A stretch of 64,000 nt of DNA from CAWGLW01 sp963823525 (GTDB lineage: Bacteria; Pseudomonadota; Gammaproteobacteria; Steroidobacterales; Steroidobacteraceae), in assembly GCA_963823525.1 (NCBI GenBank), contig CAWGLW010000006.1, positions 682,001 to 746,000 of the forward strand, in the 5' to 3' direction. The position numbers and the translations under genes were made by a program. Positions 56,783-64,000 of the stretch are shown piece by piece; position 1 is the first letter of the stretch; every line of letters starts with the position of its first letter. Under the pieces are notes generated by a model. The model was given only the letters and a program-made list of their open reading frames with translations. It had not been told where the DNA came from and ran no database searches.

Positions 56783-58285
56783 CTAGACGACCCTCAGTTT
56801 CAGTCCGCGGGCCGCCAGGTATTTTGATTCCTGCTCGAGGTCGGCTGCCGTCAGCGGCTGCGATTCCAGCCACCCGCCCGGAAACTCCAGATCAAGCGAG
56901 CGATGCTTCGCCCTGAGCTTGACCTCCGGCAATGCGCGCGGACCTCGCCCGCGATGCAGCAGGACCGCAAGCCTCAACAGCACGATCAGATACTCCGCAT
57001 TGATGTGCCAGGGCGGGACCAGTGACTCAACACCCTCAAAGCGCGGTTTGCGGCGATGGGAGCCCACCAGCGCGGCAAGCAGCTGCTGCTCCTCGCGCGG
57101 GAATCCCTGCATATCCGCATGCTTCAGAAGGTACGCACTGTGTCGATGGTAGTGTGAGTGCGAGATATCGAGACCGACCTCGTGCAGGCGCGCCGCCCAA
57201 CCCAGCACAAGATCCGTCAACGGCTCATTGAGACCCCAGTCATCGCGTACCTGCTGCAGGAATGCGCCGGCGGTCGCCTCAACACGGTCTGCCTGGGCGG
57301 CATCGACGTGGTATCGCTGCTCCATCCCGCGCACGCTGCGAACCCGGGCGTCTTCGTCGGTCAGGCGGCCGAGCAGGTCGTACAGCAAGCCCTCCCTGAG
57401 GGCGCCATCGGCCACACGCATCGCGTCGATTTTGAGCATGTCGAATACGGCGACGATGATCGCCAGCCCGCCGACAATGACTTCCTGGCGCTCCGATGCC
57501 ATACCCGGCAGGTGCAGCTTTCCCGTGTCACCGGCCCGCAGGCACTCCTGGAGCATCCATTCGAGGCCGTCGCGGGTAATCAGGCCATTGGGATCGCCAC
57601 GCTGGACCATGACTTCGCCGATAGCACGAAGCGTACCGGAGGCCCCGAAGGCCACGTCCCAATCGGATCGACCGAAAGCAGACACGATCGGCTCGAGTTC
57701 CAGCTGGGCCGCAACGCGCGCCTTGTTCATGCGCTTTTCCGTTATCTTCCCGTCGCCGAAGTACGCGGCGCTGAGGCTGACACAGCCCATGTAGAGGCTC
57801 TCCAGCTGCCTGGCCGTAAAACCCTCGCCAATGATGATCTCAGTACTGCCGCCGCCGATATCCACGACCAGCCGGCGCCCCTCACTGGGCGTCGTGTGAG
57901 CGACACCAAGGTGGATCAGCCGCGCTTCTTCCACGCCGGAAATAATATCGATCGGATGTCCGAGCGCCGCCGCTGCCATGTCGAGGAACGCACCCTTGCG
58001 GCGGGCCTTTCGCAGGGTGTTGGTTCCGACGGCACGGACGCTTTCAGCCTTGATGTCCCGCAGGCGCTGGCCGAAGCGCTCGAGGCAGGCCAGCGCGCGG
58101 GCAATGGAATCCGGATGCAGGCGACCCTGCGCGTCCAGCCCCGCGGCGAGCCGGACCATCTCTCGCAGCCGGTCGACGATAATCAGCTGGCCGTGCGAGT
58201 AACGCGCGACGACCATGTGAAAGCTGTTGGACCCGAGGTCCACAGCCGCCAGGACGTCGGGCAACTTGGCGTCTGCTCGGGGCAA
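56783..58285 (-). CDS. ppx: Exopolyphosphatase Ppx (Ppx/GppA family)
   Basis: A 500-residue Ppx. The ASKHA phosphate motifs AAVDLGSNSFHMVVAR (residues 13-28) and VVDIGGGSTEIIIG are intact, followed by GMASERQEVIVGG. The C-terminal HD-like domain (LVGSHRRK, HINAEYLI) is full length. It releases phosphate from polyphosphate or acts on pppGpp. It begins at a TTG nine bases after erpA and has no ppk gene nearby. It converges with the M23 gene. Confidence 0.93.
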   Translation of the reverse strand: MPRADAKLPDVLAAVDLGSNSFHMVVARYSHGQLIIVDRLREMVRLAAGLDAQGRLHPDSIARALACLERFGQRLRDIKAESVRAVGTNTLRKARRKGAFLDMAAAALGHPIDIISGVEEARLIHLGVAHTTPSEGRRLVVDIGGGSTEIIIGEGFTARQLESLYMGCVSLSAAYFGDGKITEKRMNKARVAAQLELEPIVSAFGRSDWDVAFGASGTLRAIGEVMVQRGDPNGLITRDGLEWMLQECLRAGDTGKLHLPGMASERQEVIVGGLAIIVAVFDMLKIDAMRVADGALREGLLYDLLGRLTDEDARVRSVRGMEQRYHVDAAQADRVEATAGAFLQQVRDDWGLNEPLTDLVLGWAARLHEVGLDISHSHYHRHSAYLLKHADMQGFPREEQQLLAALVGSHRRKPRFEGVESLVPPWHINAEYLIVLLRLAVLLHRGRGPRALPEVKLRAKHRSLDLEFPGGWLESQPLTAADLEQESKYLAARGLKLRVV

Positions 58286-58294
58286 GCGCGCGCG

Positions 58295-58660
58295 TCAGGC
58301 GGAAAACGAAGAACCGCAGCCGCAGGTCGTAGTGGCGTTCGGGTTGCGAATAACGAATTGCGCGCCTTCGAGATCTTCCTTGTAGTCGATCTCCGCGCCG
58401 GTCAGGTACTGGAAGCTCATGGGGTCGATCAGCAGCTTGACGCCCTGGTTCTCAACGCAGGTATCACCTTCTTCTTCGTTCTCATCGAAGGTGAAACCGT
58501 ATTGAAAGCCAGAGCAACCGCCACCCGACACGAAGACGCGCAGCTTGAGCTCCGCGTTGCCCTCCTCACGAATGAGCTCGCTGACCTTGTGCGCTGCAGA
58601 GTCCGTAAAAACCAGCAACGGCGGCTCGGCGACGCCCGTGTTGTCGGCAGCAGTATCCAT
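58295..58660 (-). CDS. erpA: A-type iron-sulfur cluster carrier ErpA
   Basis: A 121-residue A-type carrier. The three conserved cysteines are present: Cys49 in GGGCSGFQYGF and Cys113/Cys115 in TTCGCGSSF. AGGAG precedes the ATG at 58660. ErpA carries clusters to isoprenoid and respiratory enzymes; here it would also serve the Fe-S proteins of the electron-transfer block. Confidence 0.94.
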   Translation of the reverse strand: MDTAADNTGVAEPPLLVFTDSAAHKVSELIREEGNAELKLRVFVSGGGCSGFQYGFTFDENEEEGDTCVENQGVKLLIDPMSFQYLTGAEIDYKEDLEGAQFVIRNPNATTTCGCGSSFSA

Positions 58661-58718
58661 CGCAGGCGGCTCCTGAGAAACCATTTGGCCGGTTATTCTA
58701 GCCTTCCGCGAGCCGCGA

Positions 58719-59447
58719 TCATAGGGAGCCGTCTCCCTTGACTTTCCAGGGGAAGGACTGCTGGATCGAATTGCGGAGTTTGCGCGACTCGACGCTGACC
58801 CTGGCTTCGAAAGCCTCAAAGCCCTCCGGTAACGTAACCGACTGTTCCAGCGTCTGAAAGTAGCGGAACGAAAACGGCAGGGAGGCCCGTGGCTGACCGA
58901 GCAGTTCGCCCACCGAGTAAGAGACGGGGCTGGCACCCGCCATGCCATGGATTTCGATGCCGGCCAGGCCCGATACGATCGTGTCGTGCCGCATGGCCTG
59001 GATCAGCGTCAGCTTGAATACGAAATCGCGCGGGCCGGCACCGCGCTCGATTTCGAGGCGCTGAATGCGCAGACCCTGGATGCCGTCCTCAGGCGAGACG
59101 ATGCTCTGGTAGAAGGCGAGGTCGTCGTTCTGGCGCGCCAGCCTGGACTGCATCTCGCCGAGGGACTGCTCCACCTGGCCGTACGCTTCGCGGTCCAGCC
59201 GCCGGGCCATCTCGAGCTGCGCGACACGGGCGTTCAAACGGGAGTTCTCGGCATCCAGGCGTCCCAGCCGCTCAGTGAGGACCTGTTTCTCCCGGGCCAC
59301 CCGGCTCGCCTCCAGACCGCCGGCGACCTCGCCACGATGGAAGGCGTACGTAAGGGCAAGTGCGGCCACGATAGCTACGCTGGCGATCGGCAACCACTGC
59401 TCGCGCAGGAAAGCCTGCAGGCGCTTCTGCCAGTTGAGATCAGCCAA
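58719..59447 (-). CDS. Membrane-anchored coiled-coil protein, DUF6776-like
   Basis: A 242-residue protein with one N-terminal helix (WLPIASVAIVAALALTYAF), a coiled coil (about residues 48-112, ending ARQNDDLAFYQSIVSPEDG) and a C-terminal beta domain. LAFYQSIVSP is typical of the DUF6776 family as I remember it, which occurs near erpA in gammaproteobacteria. Start is a TTG with AGGGG close upstream. Function unknown. Confidence 0.75.
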   Translation of the reverse strand: MADLNWQKRLQAFLREQWLPIASVAIVAALALTYAFHRGEVAGGLEASRVAREKQVLTERLGRLDAENSRLNARVAQLEMARRLDREAYGQVEQSLGEMQSRLARQNDDLAFYQSIVSPEDGIQGLRIQRLEIERGAGPRDFVFKLTLIQAMRHDTIVSGLAGIEIHGMAGASPVSYSVGELLGQPRASLPFSFRYFQTLEQSVTLPEGFEAFEARVSVESRKLRNSIQQSFPWKVKGDGSL

Positions 59448-59461
59448 ACCCCTGGAGCCTC

Positions 59462-60073
59462 TCAGCTTTCTTTCGCGGCGCCACGCTCGGCGTCTCGCTG
59501 CCGGGCAGTGTCATGGCCTGGTCGACGCGGGGGCCTCGATTTCTGCGCTCGGACTTCCTCACTCCACCAGTCGGGTCGCGGCGGCAGTCCCTCCGGAAAG
59601 GCGGCCTGACCGAGTTCTTCCAGCGCTTTGACATAAACCTGACGCTTGAAATAGATCACCTCGCGAACCGGCGCCCAGTAGTCCACCCACCGCCAGTCGT
59701 CGAACTCCGGCCGTCCGGTGACATCGAATCGCACGCGGTCTTCGTCACCGAGCAGCCGCAGCAGGTACCAGCGTTGCTTCTGCCCGATGCACAGCGGCCG
59801 GGACCGCCGCCTGATGAATCGTCTAGGCAGTCGATACCGCAACCAGTTGCGGGTGCTCGCGACGATGCTGACATCGTGCGGCTCGAGGCCGACCTCCTCG
59901 TTCAACTCGCGGAAAAGCGCGGCTTCGGCGGACTCGTGGCGCTGCACTCCGCCTTGCGGGAACTGCCAGCCACGGCCGTCGCAGCGACTGCCTAGGAATA
60001 CTTGCCCGGGGTCGCGAATCAGTATGATTCCAACGTTGGCACGAAATCCCTGCGTGTCGATGTAGTCGCTCAT
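59462..60073 (-). CDS. rppH: RNA pyrophosphohydrolase RppH
   Basis: A 203-residue Nudix hydrolase. The N-terminus (YIDTQGFRANVGIIL) and WQFPQGG are RppH hallmarks, and the Nudix box GGVQRHESAEAALFRELNEE continues to VGL at residues 41-63. It removes pyrophosphate from mRNA 5' ends and so starts decay. A basic, Pro/Arg-rich tail of about 30 residues follows the fold. Confidence 0.94.
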   Translation of the reverse strand: MSDYIDTQGFRANVGIILIRDPGQVFLGSRCDGRGWQFPQGGVQRHESAEAALFRELNEEVGLEPHDVSIVASTRNWLRYRLPRRFIRRRSRPLCIGQKQRWYLLRLLGDEDRVRFDVTGRPEFDDWRWVDYWAPVREVIYFKRQVYVKALEELGQAAFPEGLPPRPDWWSEEVRAQKSRPPRRPGHDTARQRDAERGAAKES

Positions 60074-60202
60074 TAAGCCCCGGCTCCGGATAGTGGGGAT
60101 CTTTTCATATTCGCGTGGGCCGGTCCAAGAACCGGGTCAAATGCTCTGCATATTGTGACCCACTGACACGCCCGCGGTGCGACGCGCGATAATCGGAGGC
60201 TT

Positions 60203-61180
60203 ATGCAACGCCCGCCCGCCTCCCTCGCCCTGCTCATACTGCTTGCGATCACCGTCGGCGTGGTACTGCTCTCGCTGGCCTCCGGAAGTGCCGATGTGCC
60301 GCTGGGCCAGGTCTTCTCATCGATGTTCAGTGACGAACAGACCATGACCAGCGACGTGCTCTGGCAACTGCGATGGCCGCGCGCAATGACCGCTGTGGCC
60401 GTCGGTGCCCTGCTCGCGCTCGCCGGTGCACTGCTTCAGGTCATGTTGCGCAACCCGCTGGCCGACCCGTACGTGCTGGGTGTCTCGGGCGGGGCTTCGG
60501 TGGCCGCACTCGTCGCGATCATGATCGGCCTGCCCGCGGTGGGTGTCGACGCGATGGCGGCACTCGGCGCACTCGCCGCCAGCCTGCTGGTATTTACACT
60601 CGCGCAGGGTCCGGGTGGCTGGACACCGACACGACTGCTACTGACGGGCGTTGTCGTGGCTGCCGGCGCAGGCTCGCTGGTCAGCCTGATGCTGGCGCTG
60701 AGCGATGACAGTCGTTTGCGCGGAATGGTTTTCTGGCTGCTTGGCGACCTTTCGCGCAGCCAGCGCTGGCCATGGCTGCTCGGGCTGGCCGGCGCGGCTA
60801 CGGCTGTTTCGGTCGCACTCGGTCGGCACCTGAACGTGCTCTCACGCGGCGAGGTGCAGGCCGCGACACTGGGCATGGACGTGCGAGGTTTCCAGATCCT
60901 GCTGTTTTCGATCACGTCCCTGCTGACCGGCGTGGCCGTCAGCGCCGCCGGCAGCATTGGCTTCGTCGGACTGGTGACACCGCACCTGGTCCGCACCCTG
61001 CTCGGCAGCGACAACCGAATTGTGTTGCCGGCTTCTGCGCTGCTTGGCGGGCTCTTGCTGGCAACGGCCGACCTGGCCTCGCGTGTGCTGATTGCACCGC
61101 GTCAGCTGCCCGTTGGCGCGCTCACCGCCCTGGTCGGGGTGCCGTTGTTTCTGCTGCTTCTCGCGCGCCAGAAAGCCTGA
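60203..61180 (+). CDS. FecCD/BtuC-type ABC permease, no adjacent partner
   Basis: A 325-residue permease with about ten hydrophobic helices. LRWPRAMTAVAVGALLALAG, then RNPLADPYVLGVSGGA, and GSIGFVGLVTPHLVR are the family signature segments (cobalamin or siderophore-iron import). GGAGG precedes the ATG. No ATPase or binding-protein gene is adjacent, and no cobalamin riboswitch was seen in the 129 bases upstream. Substrate cannot be decided. Confidence 0.9.
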   Translation: MQRPPASLALLILLAITVGVVLLSLASGSADVPLGQVFSSMFSDEQTMTSDVLWQLRWPRAMTAVAVGALLALAGALLQVMLRNPLADPYVLGVSGGASVAALVAIMIGLPAVGVDAMAALGALAASLLVFTLAQGPGGWTPTRLLLTGVVVAAGAGSLVSLMLALSDDSRLRGMVFWLLGDLSRSQRWPWLLGLAGAATAVSVALGRHLNVLSRGEVQAATLGMDVRGFQILLFSITSLLTGVAVSAAGSIGFVGLVTPHLVRTLLGSDNRIVLPASALLGGLLLATADLASRVLIAPRQLPVGALTALVGVPLFLLLLARQKA

Positions 61181-61197
61181 CTACGAGGGTGACGCCA

Positions 61198-62214
61198 TCA
61201 GGCACCGGATACGACACAGGCGTCACCGCCCTGACGTTTCGCACGGTGCATCGCGGTCTCGGCCTCCACCAGCAGTTCATCGGCGATCGCCTTGCCGTCG
61301 GCAGCCGGGTCAGGACGCAATTCGGCAATACCGATCGAAACGGTCATCGGCACCACAACCTCGCCCCCGACGACAATTCCGGTGCTGCGGACCGCGCTGA
61401 GAATGCGCTGCGCCAGGGACACGGCGAGCTCAGCGCGGGTCGATGGAAGGAGCACTGCAAATGCGTCGCTTCCATAGTGTGCCGCCGCGTCGCTGCAGCG
61501 CAACTGGGCCTCGATACGAGATGCCAGTTCCGCGAGTGCGCGGTCACCGGCGGCCTGTCCATGACGCTCGTTGATTTCCCGCAGGCGGTCGACGTCGACG
61601 ATCAGGCATGACGCAACATCGCCGTAGCGCTGGCATCGTGAAATCTCCTCGCGCAGGCGGGACTGCAGGTAGCGGCGCGAGTGCCAGCCGGTCAGAGGAT
61701 CGATCAACCCGGAGTGCAAGAGACGCGCCCGGTCGAAGAAGCGAGCGAGGGAGGCGGTCATCACGCTCGAGAGGTGTTCGAGCATCAGGAGCTCGAGCGG
61801 TCCGAATGCCGGTAACGGGTCGCGGATCCCGATGTTGCACGCCCCGAGCAGGTCATCGCCGCGCTTAAGAGGCACCATGACGATTTCGGTCAATCGTGGC
61901 GCGCCACCGAACAGAAGGCCGTGGTCGGCGACGCACCATGCGCCACGCCAGGGTCCGTGCAAACCGGCAAACTGCGGCGCAACGCCCTGCAGCCCATCCG
62001 CAAATCGCAGGTCGGCGCCGCCATCCGCTTCCAGTGCGCCCGCCAGATGGCGCAACTCGTGAGCCGGATCGGCGAGCAGGAAGCAAACCTCGCCGGCGCC
62101 GGCCAGAAAGTCGGCAGGTTCGCCGGCGATGCTGAGAAACTCAGTCAGAGAGCCGGCCGAAAGCAGCCGCTGCTCCCAGCGCAGGAAAGGCTCGAGGGCC
62201 ATGGCCGTCGTCAT
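61198..62214 (-). CDS. GAF-like (DUF484) plus GGDEF-domain protein with altered active site
   Basis: A 338-residue protein. Residues 1 to about 160 form a DUF484-like GAF domain (FLAGAGEVCFLLADP, IVMVPLKRGDDLLGACNIG). The GGDEF domain starts at DPLTGWHSRRYL, with CLIVDVDRLREINERHGQ and, where GG(D/E)EF belongs, GSDAF (residues 248-252). The third position Asp, which binds metal, is kept, but the second Gly and the Glu are changed. Cyclic-di-GMP synthesis is therefore doubtful; it may be a sensor or non-catalytic effector. It converges with the permease gene. Confidence 0.85.
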   Translation of the reverse strand: MTTAMALEPFLRWEQRLLSAGSLTEFLSIAGEPADFLAGAGEVCFLLADPAHELRHLAGALEADGGADLRFADGLQGVAPQFAGLHGPWRGAWCVADHGLLFGGAPRLTEIVMVPLKRGDDLLGACNIGIRDPLPAFGPLELLMLEHLSSVMTASLARFFDRARLLHSGLIDPLTGWHSRRYLQSRLREEISRCQRYGDVASCLIVDVDRLREINERHGQAAGDRALAELASRIEAQLRCSDAAAHYGSDAFAVLLPSTRAELAVSLAQRILSAVRSTGIVVGGEVVVPMTVSIGIAELRPDPAADGKAIADELLVEAETAMHRAKRQGGDACVVSGA

Positions 62215-62238
62215 GTGCGACCGCGCGGGCCGGCCGCC

Positions 62239-63351
62239 TCAGCCGGCATCTTCGCGCACTGCCTGGCGCGTCTGCAGATACGCGTCACCACGACGCATCA
62301 TCGCGACAAAGCGCTCTGCATCACCGTCCTGCACGCTGCGCTGTATCCGCTCCACCGCCTCCTTCAGTGCCTTGAGGGGCACGTCTGCGTACGTGTTCAG
62401 ACTCTGAATCTCGAAATACAGGTCCGGATTTTCACGCGCGACGCGGGTGGCCACGTCGAGCTGGGCGTCAAAGGTCGTACTGGACATGCGAGCGAGCCGC
62501 GGGGCGGCTTCCCCGCTCTCAGCCAGCGCGGTAAAAAAGGCGATATTCAACGCGTGCGACAACCCAAGCACAAACGCGATCAGGCGGTCGTGTTCATCCA
62601 GACCCATGACGATCCGGTCCGCCATGGTTGAGCCGAAAAGGCTGCGGGCACCGTCCAGCGCCTCGTCGCTGCCGAGGTCGATGAAGACGACGTGGCGTCC
62701 GGAGAGCAGCTGGGTGTCCGGACCGAACATCGGGTGAACCGACGTCACCTGGCAGCCCGCTTTGCGCAGCGCCTCGAGCCCTTCGCGAAGCGGTGTCTTC
62801 AGCGAGCCGATGTCGAATATCAGGCCGGGAGGGCGACGGTCCGCAAGCGCACACAGCACCTGGTTGGCCACTTTCAGCGGCGTGGCGACGACGATGACGT
62901 CGTCTTCGAGATCGCTCTGTGTCCAGTCGGCGACCCAGCGGTAACCGGCCACCTCGCCGGCCGGATCTGCAATCGTGACCTCAAATCCCTGCGAAGCGAG
63001 GAAATCCGCCGTCCAGCCGCCCATCTTTCCGCCGCCGCCGATGACCAGCGCCCGTTTGCCCGTTCCCTGTCCCTGCGAGGCAACGCGCGCTCGTTCCTGC
63101 GTGGTCAGTGAACTGCGAATGAGTGAATGCAGGATCGACTCGGCCAGTCCCGGCGGTACACCGAGCGCCTCGGCATCGCGGCGCGCCTTGAGCAGGACCT
63201 CGCGTTCGCGGGCAAAATCGCGGGTACCCTGGCCCGTGGCCCGCTTGACCTCCGCGATTCGGCCACTCAGTGCCTGACGCTCGGCGACCCGTTCCAACAA
63301 CTCCCGGTCGATGACATCGAGTCGGGCGCGAAGATCCTGAAGTGATTTCAT
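62239..63351 (-). CDS. tyrA: T-protein: chorismate mutase/prephenate dehydrogenase
   Basis: A 370-residue bifunctional enzyme. The AroQ chorismate mutase (residues 1 to about 90: LRARLDVIDRELLERVAERQALS) is fused to an NAD-dependent dehydrogenase (LVIGGGGKMGGW, VVATPLKVANQVL, SVHPMFGPDTQLL). Both steps from chorismate to 4-hydroxyphenylpyruvate are covered. The start was placed at the ATG at 63351, where the family sequence begins. The fusion is characteristic of gammaproteobacteria. Confidence 0.95.
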   Translation of the reverse strand: MKSLQDLRARLDVIDRELLERVAERQALSGRIAEVKRATGQGTRDFAREREVLLKARRDAEALGVPPGLAESILHSLIRSSLTTQERARVASQGQGTGKRALVIGGGGKMGGWTADFLASQGFEVTIADPAGEVAGYRWVADWTQSDLEDDVIVVATPLKVANQVLCALADRRPPGLIFDIGSLKTPLREGLEALRKAGCQVTSVHPMFGPDTQLLSGRHVVFIDLGSDEALDGARSLFGSTMADRIVMGLDEHDRLIAFVLGLSHALNIAFFTALAESGEAAPRLARMSSTTFDAQLDVATRVARENPDLYFEIQSLNTYADVPLKALKEAVERIQRSVQDGDAERFVAMMRRGDAYLQTRQAVREDAG

Positions 63352-63477
63352 GCGGGGCCGTGAAGGGAGGTCCACTCTTTTTACCGGGCAGGCGACGCCA
63401 CCGCAAGCAGGCCGCGGCTGGAGGCAGCGGGCCGGACCTCGGGCATAATCGTCGCCTGACCCTGAACGAGCAAGACC

Positions 63478-64000
63478 ATGGCCAAGAGCGCGCTTCCGAC
63501 CACACTGCCTGACAGCCCCATGCCAATGTTCGAACAGTGGTTTCGTGAGGCACGCGAGCAGCAGGTTCAACGTAACCCCGACGCGATGGTGGTTGCGACC
63601 TGCGCGGCATCGGGCCAGCCGTCGGCGCGGGTCCTGCTCTGCAAGAAGCTGATCGTCGATCCCGGATACATCGTTTTTTTCAGCAACTACGACAGCCGCA
63701 AAGGCGTGGAACTCGCCGCCAACAGCCGGGCCGCTGCCGTTTTTCACTGGGATGCGCTGGGTCGGCAGGTGCGTCTGGAGGGACCGGTCCTGCGATCACC
63801 GCCGGAGGAAGGTGATGCCTACTTCGCGAGTCGCGCCCTCGACAGTCGTATCGGCGCCTGGGCCAGCCTGCAGAGTCAACCGCTTGACGCTCGAAGCACG
63901 CTTCTCGCACGAGTCGCAGCAGAAGCGGCAAGACACGGAACCAGCGTGAGCCGACCGCCTCACTGGGGCGGCTACCGTCTCTGGCCCATTGCCGTCGAAC
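63478..64000 (+). CDS. pdxH: Pyridoxamine 5'-phosphate oxidase PdxH (3' end outside window)
   Basis: The first 174 residues are visible before the window ends. PMFEQWFREAREQQ, PSARVLLCKKLI, YIVFFSNYDSRKGVELAANSRAA and DSRIGAWASLQSQPL match PdxH, which makes pyridoxal 5'-phosphate with FMN. RPPHWGGYRLWPIAVE, near the cut, is the FMN/substrate loop. No defects are seen in the part present. Confidence 0.94.
   Translation, partial: MAKSALPTTLPDSPMPMFEQWFREAREQQVQRNPDAMVVATCAASGQPSARVLLCKKLIVDPGYIVFFSNYDSRKGVELAANSRAAAVFHWDALGRQVRLEGPVLRSPPEEGDAYFASRALDSRIGAWASLQSQPLDARSTLLARVAAEAARHGTSVSRPPHWGGYRLWPIAVE

Noticed and set aside
60074..60202. Possible cobalamin riboswitch before the BtuC-like permease (a CCCACTG string is present)
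   Set aside because: The region is only 129 bases and lacks the conserved riboswitch core segments, so it cannot hold a full element.

Overview
The window looks like a chromosome segment of a GC-rich gammaproteobacterium. The evidence is a fused chorismate mutase/prephenate dehydrogenase, a birA-coaX-SPOR-tRNA-Thr block, erpA, rppH, ppx, and an rrn operon ordered 16S-tRNA-Ile-tRNA-Ala-23S-5S. No transposase, phage gene or CRISPR array was seen. The genus cannot be read from these genes by eye.

Layout from left to right. A truncated fused MFS/spermidine-synthase gene (1-1146) is followed by an orphan decaheme OmcA/MtrC-type surface cytochrome (1479-3713) and an NTF2-like protein. A complete hydrogenase maturation operon hypC-A-B-D-F-(HemW-like)-E follows on the minus strand (11620 down to 4376), with no hydrogenase subunit in the window. 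Next come a Yej/Dpp-type peptide ABC operon (17631 down to 12038), a bactofilin with two small partners, tRNA-Thr, a SPOR protein, two tandem mini c-type cytochromes, coaX, birA, plsY, a citrulline/arginine hydrolase and an ECF sigma factor.

From 25208 to 34709 lies an iron and electron-transfer block. It holds feoA-feoB, a multiheme cytochrome fused to a b-type membrane domain (CbcL-like) and a NapC-like hexaheme membrane cytochrome on the plus strand. Converging on it from the minus strand are an octaheme cytochrome, a four-cluster Fe-S protein, an NrfD-type membrane protein (CbcSTU-like) and a monoheme cytochrome c. With the OmcA/MtrC protein, the small cytochromes and Fe(II) uptake, this suggests respiratory electron transfer from the quinone pool to periplasmic or extracellular acceptors, possibly Fe(III). 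That role is inference.

A large membrane protein precedes a compact overlapping four-gene operon (41120 down to 37022): a C39-like papain-fold protein, a RimK-type ATP-grasp ligase, a GCS2-type glutamate ligase and an N-formylglutamate amidohydrolase-like enzyme. It looks like a peptide or amide-bond metabolism system of unknown product and is one of the best candidates for undescribed biology. On the plus strand follow corA-mscS, a decayed GNAT acetyltransferase and a bifunctional fatty acyl-CoA reductase. A TIR-FlgO-TPR protein then lies between copies of a short repeat (core CCGGGACAGTTTAC).

The rRNA operon (48425-53829) is complete with promoter, boxA-like motifs, processing stems and terminator. 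Housekeeping genes fill the right end: tyrS, an M23 peptidase, ppx, erpA, a DUF6776-like protein, rppH, an orphan FecCD permease, a GGDEF protein with an altered active site, tyrA and a truncated pdxH.
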